Of a stretch of DNA of 64,000 bases, positions 23,875 to 35,785 are shown in pieces (the stretch's first letter is position 1; each line of letters starts with the position of its first letter). The stretch spans positions 48,499,217 to 48,563,216 of the forward strand of contig CM026397.1 in assembly GCA_014843695.1 (NCBI GenBank), given 5' to 3'. The notes under the pieces are model-generated. The model ran no database searches and was not told the DNA's origin. It saw only the letters and a program-made list of their open reading frames with translations. This DNA is from Archivesica marissinica (lineage: Eukaryota; Mollusca; Bivalvia; Venerida; Vesicomyidae). A program made the translations under genes and the position numbers.

Positions 23875-24010
23875 GTAAGATGTTTATTAATAATCACCAA
23901 ATGCAACAGCGATCAAGAACTGTATATATTACAAAATACTTTAAAGGCAAGAAATAATAATTATACTCAATAAGACTGATGGTGGGCTTCGTTATATAAA
24001 TTAATTTTAG

Positions 24011-25222
24011 CTCGATTGCGAAACAAGTTCTGATAACTTATATTAAACAGTCTCGATACCTCGTTCCTGATGGAATCCACCGCCACGAGGGAGAGAGAAG
24101 ATGCATGTGGAATTTAAATGCTTTTCTTAAGGGCACAATCGTAACGAGGAAGAGAGAAGATGCATGTGGAATTTAAATGCCTTGCCTAAGGGCACAATCG
24201 TAACGATGGCGAGAGAAGATGCATGTGGAATTTAAATGCCTTGCCTAAGGGCACAATCGTAACGATGGCGAGAGAAGATGCATGTGGAATTTAAATGCCT
24301 TGCCTAAGGGCACAATCGTAACGATGGAGAGAGAAGATGCATGTGGAATTTAAATGCCTTGCCTAAGGGCACAATCGTAACGATGGCGAGAGAAGATGCA
24401 TGTGGAATTTAAATGCCTTGCCTAAGGGCACAATCGTAACGATGGCGAGAGAAGATGCATGTGGAATTTAAATGCCTTGCCTAAGGGCACAATCGTAACG
24501 ATGGCGAGAGAAGATGCATGTGGAATTTAAATGCCTTGCCTAAGGGCACAATCGTAACGATGGAGAGAGAAGATGCATGTGGAATTTAAATGCATTGCCT
24601 GAGGGCACAATCGTAACGAGGAAGAGAGAAGATGCATGTGGAATTTAAATGCCTTGCCTAAGGGCACAATCGTAACGATGGCGAGAGAAGATGCATGTGG
24701 AATTTAAATGCCTTGCCTAAGGGCACAATCGTAACGATGGAGAGAGAAGATGCATGTGGAATTTAAATGCCTTGCCTAAGGGCACAATCATAACGATGGA
24801 GAGAGAAGATGCATGTGGAATTTAAATGCCTTGCCTAAGGGCACAATCGTAACGATGGAGAGAGAAGATGCATGTGGAATTTAAATGCCTTGCCTAAGGG
24901 CACAATCGTAACGATGGAGAGAGAAGATGCATGTGGAATTTAAATGCCTTGCCTGAGGGCACAATCGTAACGATGGAGAGAGAAGATGCATGTGGAATTT
25001 AAATGCATTGCCTGAGGGCACAATCGTAACGATGGAGAGAGAAGATGCATGTGGAATTTAAATGCCTTGCCTGAGGGCACAATCGTAACGATGGAGAGAG
25101 AAGATGCATGTGGAATTTAAATGCATTGCCTGAGGGCACAATCGTAACGATGGAGAGAGAAGATGCATGTGGAATTTAAATGCCTTGCCTGAGGGCACAA
25201 TCGTAACGATGGAGAGAGAAGA
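24011..25222 (-). repeat. SINE-C with its body expanded into a 59 bp array (~19 copies)
   Basis: 24011-24090 is a normal minus-strand SINE-C tail ('ctcgattgcgaaacaagttc', 'atggaatccaccgccacgag'). From about 24088 a 59 bp stretch of the SINE body ('gaatttaaatgccttgcc', 'aagggcacaatcgtaac', 'gagagagaagatgcatg') is repeated about 19 times to 25221. The tRNA-like head is absent. A single-copy version of the same stretch occurs in SINE-C copies such as 30768-31000, so the array arose from inside a SINE. Confidence 0.9.
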
Positions 25223-26098
25223 GCTATAGATGTATGTGTCTTAATGTCTAAGGACATCGCCACCATTTTTTTAGTTGGGCACGAACTCGCAACTAAGCAG
25301 AAACTGCATTCATTACACCACTGAAGCTCCACTAAACAGATAAAGCTACATTTAAAACAGATAAATACGGCATCAGTAAACGAGATGTTCTGTTTATATT
25401 TGATATATTCGGTGCGCCCGAAAAAATACTAAACAAAAAGTAGCTATATAGCATACATTGACTAACATGTATCTGTTCAACATGTGATCCACGGCTGTAA
25501 TACACCAGTCTGCAGATATAAGAATGAGGCCAATGTATTGTTAACAATGTCCTGCATGTAGAAGCCCAGGTATTTGGACATGTACTTTACAAAACGGGCT
25601 TTTCATACTATTAAAATTACAGTCGGTGTCTTTCATTCATAGCCTTTGATTTGTATGATTGTCATTTGTTGTAAATAACTGAAGAATAAAATATGTTTAA
25701 ACTAAACCCTTTGGGGGATGCAACGGATAGTTCTTCATTTATTCTGCTTGTGCTATGAATTTGACATTTTTTTAAAATTTACCTAACAGTCCATTCAACA
25801 GTATGACTACAATCCGACACTGGGTCATTAGTCACATCACAACGAACGTAAAGAAAGAGGAAACATTCAGGCACACTCGTCCATCTAATAATTCATCTAG
25901 GGCGTCGCTCATTAGTACAATCAAGCAATGAAATAAAAAGTTCAATTTACATGTATTTAATGATTGAGTGGGATTGTGCACGTACTGTACGGGTTTTAAT
26001 GTCGTTTTATTGGATGTTAACATTATGCTATGCTCAGCCGTCTGGCATGTTGTGTATATGCCATCTGTACAGTATTGCCTGAGCTTGTGTTGTGCATT
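25223..26098. other. Intron-like unassigned stretch
   Basis: Lies between metalloprotease exons 1 and 2. AT-rich, with several short ORFs of 60-70 codons that have no recognisable features and no convincing splice-bounded exon. Confidence 0.35.
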
Positions 26099-26909
26099 TC
26101 TCTGTTGTCCAATGCGGAATCTTTGTTGTCCAATGCGGAACCATTGTTTTCCAATGCGGAACCTTTATTGTCCAATGCGGAACCATTGTTTTCCAATGCG
26201 GAACCTTTATTGTCCAATACGAAACCTTTGTTGTCCAATGCGAAATCTTTGTTGTCCAATACGAAACCTTTGTTGTCCAATACGAAACCTTTGTTGCCCA
26301 ATACGAAACATTTGTTGTCCAATACGAAACATGTGTTGCCCAATACGAAACCTTTGTTGCCCAATACGAAACCTTTGTTGCCCAATACGAAACGAAACCT
26401 TTGTTGTCCAATACGAAACCTTTGTTGTCCAATACGGAACATGTGTTGCCCAATACGAAACCTTTGTTGTACAATACGAAACATTTGTTGTCCAATACGA
26501 AACCTTTGTTGTCCAATGCGGAATCTTTTGTCCAGTGAACCTCCGTAGTGCAGTAAAACATCTGTTGTCCAGTGAAACCTTTGTTGTCTAGTGAAACCTT
26601 AGTTGTCCAATGAAACCGTTATTGTCTAGTGAAACCTATGTTGTCCAGTGAAATCTTTGTTGTCCAGTGAAACCTTTGTTGTACAGTAAAACCTTTGTTG
26701 TCCAGTGAAACCTTTGTTGTCCAGTAAAACCTCTGTTGTCCAGTGAAACCTTGTTGTCCAGTGAAACCTTTGTTGTCCAGTGAAACCTTTGTTGTCCAGT
26801 AAAACCGTTATTGTCCAGTGAAACCGTTGTTGTCCAGTGAACCTCTGTTGTCCAGTGAACCTCTGTTGTCCAGTGAACCTATGGTATCCAATGGACCTCT
26901 GTTGTCCAG
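26099..26909 (+). repeat. 21 bp minisatellite (~38 copies)
   Basis: Units of about 21 bp built on 'aacctttgttgtccaatac'. The left part uses 'ccaatgcgg' or 'ccaatacg' and the right part 'ccagtg', so two subfamilies occupy the two halves. Long ORFs on both strands follow from the period being divisible by three. Confidence 0.95.
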
Positions 26910-27226
26910 AACTGCAATGACATATCCACTGTATGTAGTTGTCAGAACTTCAATGACATATCTACTGTATGTAGTTATCAGAGCTTCAATGACATATCCA
27001 CTGTATGTAGTTGTCAGAACTTCAATGACATATCCACTGTATGTAGTTGTCAGAGTTTCAATGACATATCTACTGTATGTAGTTGTCAGAACTTCAATGA
27101 CATATCCACTGTATGTAGTTGTCAGAACTTCAATGACATATCCACTGTATGTAGTTGTCAGAGCTTCAATGACATGTACACTGTATGTAGTTATCAGAAC
27201 TTCATTGACATATCCACTGTATGTAG
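26910..27226 (+). repeat. 36 bp minisatellite, left part
   Basis: Units of 36 bp on 'cttcaatgacatatccactg' and 'tatgtagttgtcagaa'. The array is split at 27226 by the LINE insertion and resumes at 28356. Confidence 0.95.
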
Positions 27227-28355
27227 ATAATAGACTCCAGTCAGTTGTCCTTAATGGTATTAGTTCAGAGGCCATTCCGGTGTCCTCTGGAGTCCCACAG
27301 GGATCCGTACTTGGACCCCTGCTTTTCCTAGCCTACATAAACGACCTCCCACAAAACATCAGTTCCAAAGTCCGTATCTTTGCAGATGATACTGCAGTCT
27401 ATCTATCACTGACATCTGCAAATGAATCGGCCACACTCCAAAACGATCTTAAGAGATTAGAAGAGTAGGAGTTGGAGTGGGACATGGAATTTAACCCCTC
27501 CAAATGTCAAGTTATCCACGTCACCAGAAGGAAACATCCTATTCCCAGTAAATATAAACTCCATGGAGTACTACTTGAGTCGGTCACCTCAGCCAAATAC
27601 CTTGGCGTGGATATCTCAAATAACCTGTAGTTGGACACTCGCATAAAAAGGTCAACATAGAAAGCAAACCAAACATTAGGATTTCTACGTAGAAACCTCC
27701 AGGTCAAATCCGAACCCCTTAAGTCCATGGCTTACCAGACACTAGTGAGACCCCAGCTTGAATATGGCTCCGAGATCTGGTCGCCTCATACCCACACATT
27801 GATAGACCAAATTGAAGGTGTCCAGCGAAGAGCAGCCCGTTGGATAAAGGCTGACTTATATCGTACCTCTAGTGTTACAGACATGCTACATTCCCTAAAT
27901 CTACGCAAACTAGATCAACGGCGTATTGACAATAGGTTATCCCTTATGTATAAAATTCATAATGATCTTGTTGCTATTTCCATTGAAAATTACCTAGTTC
28001 CCCTCTCCCGTCCTGCTCGCCATTGCCATTCCTTAAGCTATGAGTTAATTACAGCAACTACAGACTACTACAAGTTTTCCTTTTTTCCAAGAACAATATA
28101 CCATTGGAACCATCTCCCTCCTGACATTGTCCATCTCCCTACCATAGAGCAATTCAATACGGCAGTTTGCCATATTGATCATGCCAGTCCCTAGTTGTTC
28201 TGCGCAGCTGCTTTTATACTTTTACCACAACTTATTTTCATTACTTTCTTAAATTATACTTTTAACTATTCATACTTTTAACTTCTTTGCGGTTTTTGAC
28301 GCGCATCATGTCTACGTCCCCGCGAGGGGTTCGACATTAACGGAAGATAGATAGA
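27227..28355 (+). mobile_element. 5'-truncated non-LTR retrotransposon (CR1/Jockey-like)
   Basis: Insertion inside the 36 bp array, flanked by 7 bp target duplications TATGTAG at 27220-27226 and 28356-28362, with a GATA-repeat 3' tail. It carries the 3' part of the reverse transcriptase gene (see the pseudogene entry). The 5' part of the element, including the endonuclease, is absent, as is usual for target-primed insertions. Confidence 0.85.
27228..28194 (+). pseudogene. LINE reverse transcriptase, C-terminal part, three in-frame stops
   Basis: One continuous frame encodes reverse transcriptase palm motifs: 'SGVPQGSVLGPLLF', 'YINDLP' and the catalytic 'FADDTAVY', then 'NPSKCQVIHVTRRK', 'AKYLGVDI', 'RRAARWIKADL' and the terminal 'WNHLPPDIV'. 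These are typical of CR1/Jockey-group LINEs. The frame is interrupted by TAG at 27466, 27628 and 27658, with no frameshift. It would copy LINE RNA into DNA at a nicked target. This copy is inactive because it is truncated at the 5' end and has the stops. Confidence 0.9.
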
Positions 28356-29248
28356 TATGTAGTTGTCAGAACTTCAATGACATATCTACTGACTGTAGTT
28401 ATCAGAGCTTCAATGACATATCTACTGACTGTAGTTATCAGAGCTCCAATGACATATCCACTGTATGTAGTTATCAGAACATCAATAACAACTGACTGTA
28501 GTTGTCAGAACTTCAATAACATATCTACTGACTGTAGTTGTCAGAACTTCAATGACATATCTACTGACTGTAGTTATCAGAGCTTCAATGACATATCTAC
28601 TGTATGTAGTTATCAGAACATCAATAACAACTGACTGTAGTTGTCAGAACTTCAATAACATATCTACTGACTGTAGTTGTCAGAACTTCAATGACATATC
28701 TACTGACTGTAGTTATCAGAGCTTCAATGACATATCTACTGTATGTAGTTATCAGAACATCAATAACAACTGACTGTAGTTGTCAGAACTTCAATAACAT
28801 ATCTACTGACTGTAGTTGTCAGAACTTCAATGACATATCTACTGACTGTAGTTATCAGAGCTTCAATGACATATCTACTGTATGTAGTTATCAGAACATC
28901 AATAACAACTGACTGTAGTTGTCAGAACTTCAATAACATATCTACTGACTGTAGTTGTCAGAACTTCAATGACATATCTACTGACTGTAGTTATCAGAGC
29001 TTCAATGACATATCTTGACTGTAGTTATCAGAACTTCAATAACATATATACTGTATGTAGTTATCAGAACTTCAATAACATATCTACTGTATGTAGTTAT
29101 CAGAACTTCAATAACAACTGACTGTAGTTGTCAGAACTTCAATAACATATCTACTGACTGTAGTTATCAGAGCTTCAATGACATATCCACTGTATGTAGT
29201 TATCAGAGCTTCAATGACATGTCTACTGTATGTAGTCATCAGAGCGTA
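28356..29248 (+). repeat. 36 bp minisatellite, right part, with 139 bp higher-order unit
   Basis: Same unit as 26910-27226. At 28490-29010 three 36 bp units plus one 31 bp unit ('aacatcaataacaactgac') form a 139 bp block repeated about four times. The left part of the array does not show this block. Confidence 0.92.
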
Positions 29249-29465
29249 TTGACGTTTTGAAGCATTCTGGTTATGATCTGAGATGTAATTTGTACAAATT
29301 AGGTTAATATATTCCAAAAGTAGGGCACTGAGTCAAAATCAAGAAACATCGTTAAAGACAACATTACACCTGAAGTGTTAACATATGACGAAATCTGCCC
29401 TGGTGTATCATACCAATGTTCATAAAGCTATCTAGGTTGGTCAACAACTTTACATACTATATATT
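29249..29465. other. Unassigned stretch
   Basis: Short AT-rich spacer with no exon or repeat match seen. Confidence 0.3.
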
Positions 29466-29722
29466 GTTGTCCGATTAGCGCAGTGTTTAGCACACTCGCC
29501 TCTTACCAATGCTACATGGGTTCGATCCTCGGACCGGGAAGTATGTGAGATTGTACCGTGGTCGCCAGATCGGACAGGTTTGTTTTCTCCGGGTACTCCG
29601 GTTTCCTCCCACATGCATGACCACATTTACGCTTTCATCCGTGCCGACGAGAGTGAATAATATAAGTTGTTAAAATTTGTTTCGCAATCATTGTAAAATA
29701 AATAAAGTTTAAATTAAAAACA
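29466..29722 (+). repeat. SINE-B copy 3 (full length)
   Basis: Head with A box 'ttagcgcagtg', B box 'gggttcgatcctcgg', body and tail 'taaaataaataaagttta'. The tRNA-like part is closest by eye to tRNA-Val, which is weak evidence. Confidence 0.85.
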
Positions 29723-30168
29723 AAATTAACAACTATACAAAATTTAAGTTTTCTGATTTTATTTATAGTTGGCACATATATTTGATTCATACATAATTAT
29801 ATTGTATATACATGCACGTGTTGATAGTTCAATTTATATAACGAATATACCCCCTCACATTCAATTGGAGAGAGTATTTAAGGGTCATCATGTGGTCTGC
29901 CGGACGGAATATTGTGTCTTCGCAATATCTAACTTGCTATCTTTGCCCGCACATGTGTTCATATGCTTCGTTTAGCCGGTGCCAGGGGAAAATGTATGAT
30001 ACTTATATATCTAAACTGTAAATAAATTATAAATTGTACTTGTATATAACAATGTATGTATGATATAATTGTAATACAGTTATTGTAAATTTGTATACAT
30101 TCTGAACATGTATTTTTTGAATTTGTATCAAATACTCATCTATATGGTGGTAATAAAGAATATATATA
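29723..30168. other. Unassigned AT-rich stretch
   Basis: Very AT-rich. A 68 codon ORF at 29769 has no recognisable motif and no splice context. Confidence 0.3.
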
Positions 30169-30352
30169 CACCGAAGTCTCGTGTCGGTGCTTTACATCGT
30201 GCACGTAACATAACCAGAGGAGATTCTGGAATGGGTCTCTGTCTGTATCATTGCACTATCCTCCAAAAATCTAAAATGACTAATCTCTTCAGGAGGCGTC
30301 GCTCATATGGGCAACCGGTAGCGACGATAAATAAACGTAAAAACACACACTT
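30169..30352 (+). repeat. SINE-A copy 9 (5' truncated)
   Basis: Starts in the body at 'ccgaagtctcgtgtcggtg' and runs to the stem-loop and 'aaaacacacac'. Confidence 0.85.
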
Positions 30353-30766
30353 ACTCAAGTAAGCTACACAGTTCTGTTTGTATAACGTTTAAAATACACA
30401 CGTCATGTGGACGATAAATCACAAAACAATGTATCGCACAATATAAATAGATAGCCAACATTAGTATTCAATGGTTATTAATAAAAATGATGGATGGCCG
30501 ACTGCCTAAATTTTTATTGCGATACTTAGTGGCCTGGTAATAGATATTAATGAGCACGTGCATACTATTTACATCTAAAATGACAAGCGACGGTCGCGCT
30601 GGTCTACCAGGTCAAACCGTATGATGACGGATGTTAGACCGTATCATGATTTGTAAGACCATTATTTCCAACTTGACCATGCAGTTCTCTCGCCCACCAT
30701 ACACTTGTAAAAGCATGGAGCCGTGTCTAGAAAGATGTCATAGCTAAGTAGCTAACTTCAATTCCA
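30353..30766. other. Unassigned stretch
   Basis: No supported exon and no repeat match within the window. Confidence 0.3.
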
Positions 30767-31001
30767 CAAGTCGTGATAGCGCAGTGGTAGCGCAGTGGAT
30801 GCGCGTTCGCTTCAGGTGCGAACGGTCCGGAGTTCGAGCCCGCTGAAGCCGTTACGATTATGCCCTTAGGCAAGGCATTTAAATTCCACATGCCTCTTCT
30901 CTCTCCCTCGTGGCAATGGTTTCCATCAAGAATGAGGTCTCGAGAGTGATTAATATAAGTTGAAAGAACTTGTTTCGCAATCGAGCTCAAATAAATTTGA
31001 A
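30767..31001 (+). repeat. SINE-C copy (full length, duplicated A box)
   Basis: The head contains 'agcgcagtggtagcgcagtgg', in which the A-box half is duplicated. The B box 'gagttcgagcccg', full body and tail 'caatcgagctcaaataaa' follow. An anticodon-like arm TTCGC/GCGAA holds loop TTCAGGT. Confidence 0.85.
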
Positions 31002-31108
31002 TCCATCGCCACGAGGAGAAGAGGCAACGTGTAATTTAAATACCTGGGCTCAAACTCCGGACCATTCGCACCTGAAGCCAGCGCGCATCCACTGCGCTAT
31101 CACGACTT
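31002..31108 (-). repeat. SINE-C 5' part, inverted
   Basis: Minus-strand head and body ('ctgcgctatcacgactt' at its right edge), joined directly to the tail of the preceding + copy. Part of a fold-back chimera. Confidence 0.8.
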
Positions 31109-31192
31109 TCGATGGATTCCACCAAGAATGAGGTCTCGAGAGCGATTAACCTAAGTTGTAAGAACTTGTTTCGCAATCGAGCTCAAAAAATG
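31109..31192 (+). repeat. SINE-C 3' tail fragment
   Basis: 'gatggattccaccaagaatg' to 'cgcaatcgagctcaaaaa' on the + strand, directly following the inverted 5' part. The order head, body, tail is scrambled by inversion. Confidence 0.75.
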
Positions 31193-31613
31193 TGCTCATA
31201 CTAAGTAGCTAAGAATCGTCGTCGAATTGTCAAAAAGTCGTAGTGACTCCAGGGGCGTAGCTCCTATAAGGCACTGACGGCCTGCATATTGTCACACGCT
31301 CGCCCACATGGTTCGCCAGCGGCGCGGGTAAATAAGCTCAATCATCATCAGATTGCCACAGATCCAAATAGTCCAAATGCAATAAAACGTGGGGTCTGTA
31401 TGGCGTAGAATCTAGACCGGCGGTCACATATCTCACGACGCGATCATATATATGCAGTCACTGTAATAGTTCACCTCTCTATAGCAATTTCATACTCAAT
31501 GTGGTGTCATTTTGAAACATACATCGAAATTTGAACTTATATTAACATGAGTCACAGTGCAACATCGACGATCTAGGATGGGGGGGGGGGTGTCCATTTG
31601 ACTACACAACAAA
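31193..31613. other. Unassigned stretch
   Basis: No supported exon. A run of 13 G at about 31580 precedes the AT-rich array. Confidence 0.35.
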
Positions 31614-33724
31614 CTAGATATATAGACCATTCACCAAATAGTTTCGACTAAGCAATACAGTATATATATATAGACCATTCACCAAATAGTTTCGACTATA
31701 CAATACAGTATATATATATAGACCATGTACCAAATAGTTTCGACTATACAATACAGTATATATATATAGACCATTCACCAAATAGTTTCGACTATACAAT
31801 ACAGTATATATATATAGACCATTCACCAACTAGTTTCGACTATACAATACAGTATATATATATAGACCATTCACCAAATAGTTTCGACTAAACAACACAC
31901 TATATATATAGACAATGTACCATATAGTTTCGACTATACAATAAACTAGATATATAGACCATGCACCAACTAGTTTCGACTATACAATACAGTATATATA
32001 TATAGACCATGCACCAAATAGTTTCGACTATACAATAAACTAGATATATAGACCATGCACCAAATAGTTTCGACTATACAATACACTATATATATAGACC
32101 ATGCACCAAATAGTTTCGACTATACAATACACTATATATATAGACCATGCACCAATTAGTTTCGACTATACAATACAGTATATATATATATAGACCATGC
32201 ACCAAATAGTTTCGACTATACAATACACTATATATATATAGATCATGCACCAAATAGTTTCGACTATGCAATAAACTATATATATAGACCATGCACCAAA
32301 TAGTTTCGACTATACAAGAAACTATATATATATAGACAATGCACCATCTAGTTTCGACTATGCAATAAACTATATATATAGACCATGCACCAAATAGTTT
32401 CGACTATACAATAAACTATATATATAGACCATGCACCAACTAGTTTCGACTATACAATAAACTAGATATATAGACCATGTACCAAATAGTTTCGACTATA
32501 CAATAAACTATATATATAGACCATGCACCAAATAGTTTCGACTATACAATAAACTATGTATATATATAGACAATGCACCAAATAGTTTCGACTATACAAT
32601 ACAGTATATATATATAGACAATGCACCAACTAGTTTCGACTATGCAATACAGTATATATATATATAGACCATGCACCAAATAGTTTCGACTATGCAATAC
32701 AGTATATATATATATAGACCATGCACCAAATAGTTTCGACTATACAATAAACTATATATATATAGACCATTCACCAACTAGTTTCGACTATACAATAAAC
32801 TATGTATATAGACAATGCACCAAATAGTTTCGACTATACAATACAGTATATATATATAGACCATGCACCAAATAGTTTCGACTATACAATAAACTAGATA
32901 TATAGACCATGTACCAAATAGTTTCGACTATACAATAAACTAGATATATAGACCATGCACCAACTAGTTTCGCCTATACAATAAACTATATATATAGACC
33001 ATGTACCAAATAGTTTCGACTATACAATAAACTAGATATATAGACCATGCACCAAATAGTTTCGACTATATAACAAACTAGATATATAGACCATGTACCA
33101 AATAGTTTCGACTATACAATAAACTAGATATATAGACCATGCACCAAATAGTTTCGACTATACAATAAACTAGATATATAGACCATGCACCAACTAGTTT
33201 CGACTATACAATAAACTATATATATAGACCATGTGCCAACTAGTTTCGACTATACAATAAACTATGTATATAGACCATGCACCAACTAGTTTCGACTATA
33301 CAATAAACTATGTATATAGACCATGCACCAACTAGTTTCGACTGTACAATAAACTATGTATATAGACCATGCACCAACTAGTTTCGACTGTACAATAAAC
33401 TATTTATATAGACCATGCACCAACTAGTTTCCACTATACAATAAACTATGTATATAGACCATGTGCCAACTAGTTTCGACTATACAATAAACTATGTATA
33501 TAGACCATGCACCAACTAGTTTCCACTATACAATACAGTAGATATATAGACCATGTGCCAAATAGTTTCGACTATACAATAAACTATGTATATAGACCAT
33601 GCACCAACTAGTTTCGACTATACAATACAGTAGATATATAGACCATGCACCAACTAGTTTCGACTATACAATAACGTAGATATATAGACCATGCACCAAC
33701 TAGTTTCGACTATACAATAACGTA
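31614..33724 (+). repeat. AT-rich ~43 bp minisatellite (~49 copies)
   Basis: Units of 41-47 bp made of 'tatatatagaccatgcacca', 'aatagtttcgactatacaat' and 'aaacta' or 'acagta'. The TA run at the unit junction varies in length. 'ccaaatag' dominates on the left and 'ccaactag' on the right. Confidence 0.95.
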
Positions 33725-34502
33725 CATATGGCAAGTGTTTTGGATATGTACAACTACTACATACATACGTATTTACTTGTACGATTTATTCTACAGATAT
33801 GTAGATATATTTCCTAACCTTGATGTATGGAGGTTGCTATCATATAATTATAAACCCCGTAACGTAACCACTTTCCACATACAAGCAAACAACGAGTGGT
33901 GTTTCTGGGTTAATATAAACAACGGTTGAATCATGCCATTAAACATGTTTTTATGTCATGGAGAAACACACGCCTGGACGTAATTAATCATTTATTACAA
34001 TTCTTTCGTAACTATAGTAATAATAGTTAGGATATTATGTATAATAAACTAGTAATAGTAAGATAAATGTTTATATTACTGCATAGTTCTCCTATGACCA
34101 TTTATACTTTGGTGGCCATTTTGGGTGGGAAAGTTTACCAGAACTGATATTACATTACATGTACAGTAGCTAGATATAGTTTTCTTCATAACATATTTAC
34201 TTTCCATCCGATCACCTTGGTTACTACCTTGTTGGAAATCTGTAAATGGATACCTTGTTGGAAAGCTGTAAATGGATATATGTTTCGTATCTTGTCAGAA
34301 ACATTCCTATCACTATTGAAAACATTAATTTGCCTGTAGATCTATATGTAATATTTGAACTGTGAAAAGAGACATTCAAAAATAGTTGCACGTTAAGTTC
34401 TTATAAGTTCTAATCCATATACCATAGTAAAAACATAATTTAATATTTAAACAGTACATTTCAATACCTTTAATTAATTAAATCATTAAATTTGTTAAAA
34501 TT
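33725..34502. other. Unassigned intron-like stretch
   Basis: AT-rich. A 64 codon ORF at 33735 shows no family features and has no donor. A 23 bp stretch around 'taccttgttggaaatctg' is duplicated at 34228-34275. Confidence 0.35.
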
Positions 34503-34772
34503 AATACCGGTTGCCCATATGAGCGCCGCCTCCTGAAGAGATTAATCATTTTAGATTTTTGGAGGATAGTGCTATGATACAGACAGAGACCCATTCCAGA
34601 GTTTCCTCTGGTTCTTTCACGTGCACGGTGTACAGCACCGACATGATACCTCGGTTTAAAGTCCCATCTGAAAGACTGTTAATTTTATTAGGGTCAGACG
34701 GGCGATCGAACCTGCTATCCCTGGATTACCAGTCCAGCGTGTTACCACTGGACTACAGATCCGGCTGCTCAA
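34503..34772 (-). repeat. SINE-A copy 10 (nearly full length)
   Basis: Minus-strand copy with stem-loop, body, B box and A box; its head ends at 'ctacagatccggctg'. Confidence 0.85.
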
Positions 34773-35017
34773 GTTGAATATGTGTTTTTCGAGTTTATAT
34801 ACATGTAGATATACCCGCCCGCAGAGGCTTGACTTCACACATGTATTTGGTTGTGTTTTCACAAGCGCTAGTTTTTGAAACGATATACATTTAATGGCAA
34901 GTTAGTTTAAACATATTTTTATTTTTCAATATTTACATCATGTTATAACATTAATATACAAGAACAGATGTATTCAATCGGAAGCTAAACGCTTATTTAG
35001 ATTTTCTCCATGACGTA

Positions 35018-35240
35018 TATCGTTTTCATGTAATAATAATCATATATGTACGTGTGCGTTTTCTTTGTCCTCTAGTATACGAAGGATTCCATCAAAGATA
35101 TATCAAATCTTTATTACAAAACACAAACTGAACAACTAAAAATATTCCAAAATGTTTAAAACTATGTATTTATATAGTTATTGTTTTTCATGTAAAAATA
35201 CACTGATCCGAAGTGTGCGTTTTCTAGGCTCCGAGGTTAT
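35018..35240 (-). repeat. MITE E copy 1, rearranged
   Basis: Matches the MITE at 41427-41649. The body is in minus orientation, but the terminal segment 35018-35080 ('tgtgcgttttctttgtcctc') lies in plus orientation, so one end is inverted in place. Confidence 0.75.
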
Positions 35241-35573
35241 AACACATTTTTCAGATCTCAAACTCGAACTCAAGAAATTCGATTTGTTGATTGTGAGTTT
35301 CACACTCAACTGAACCAACCAGAAGCTTGAGACTGAGATTGAGATTGGAGAAAAGTTTTAGTTTAAACATTATTTTATTTCTTTAAATATACATAGACTC
35401 GTATACATAGTATGTACATACATGTAGGATTGAGGAGAAAGCAACTTGCTTATATGGTTACCTCTTTCCTAGAGCAAAGTTTTACAACCCTCAGCCCAGT
35501 AGTATATTGTTTCGCCCTACAGAATGCACGTTATTTTACAATTTATATGATGAATGTATATTTTTAATTCTAG
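35241..35573. other. Intron sequence before exon 2
   Basis: AT-rich with no repeat match. It ends in the polypyrimidine-rich acceptor 'atttttaattctag' of the next exon. Confidence 0.4.
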
Positions 35574-35785
35574 GTAATACAAGCGATCAACATCCAGCAG
35601 ATATTATCGTGTTTGGAAACCCATTAACAGACAAGGATATATCAATAAAAATAAAAACACATACGCAAACATATAACTTAAATCTGGAGAGACTGAATAA
35701 TAACTTGCTCCATACTGACTTTAAAGTGCTAACTGTATTCACGGATCCTGACGGGAAAACCGTATTCCATGAAGACTCAGTCAAA
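35574..35785 (+). CDS. M12B-type metalloprotease, propeptide exon 2
   Basis: Exon of 212 bases. Two bases complete the Gly codon started by the exon at 23763, then 70 codons follow, ending in phase 0 at the donor 'tcaaa|gtaagt'. The peptide reads as the N-terminal part of an M12B propeptide: ADIIVFGNPL, IKTHTQTYNLNLERLNNNLL and FTDPDGKTVFHEDSVK, with the alternating hydrophobic pattern and 'F.l.L..n..LL...f' typical of that domain. The protein would be secreted and kept inactive by this region. The donor and the last eight exon bases are the founder of the tandem array that begins at once downstream. Confidence 0.68.

Noticed and set aside
25968..26591. Several long ORFs on both strands
   Set aside because: Translations of the 21 bp array. 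The different frames give Cys/Asn- or Val/Gln-rich repeats with no other features.
33735..33929. 64 codon + strand ORF with protein-like composition
   Set aside because: No donor, no known motif, AT-rich surroundings. It could be chance.
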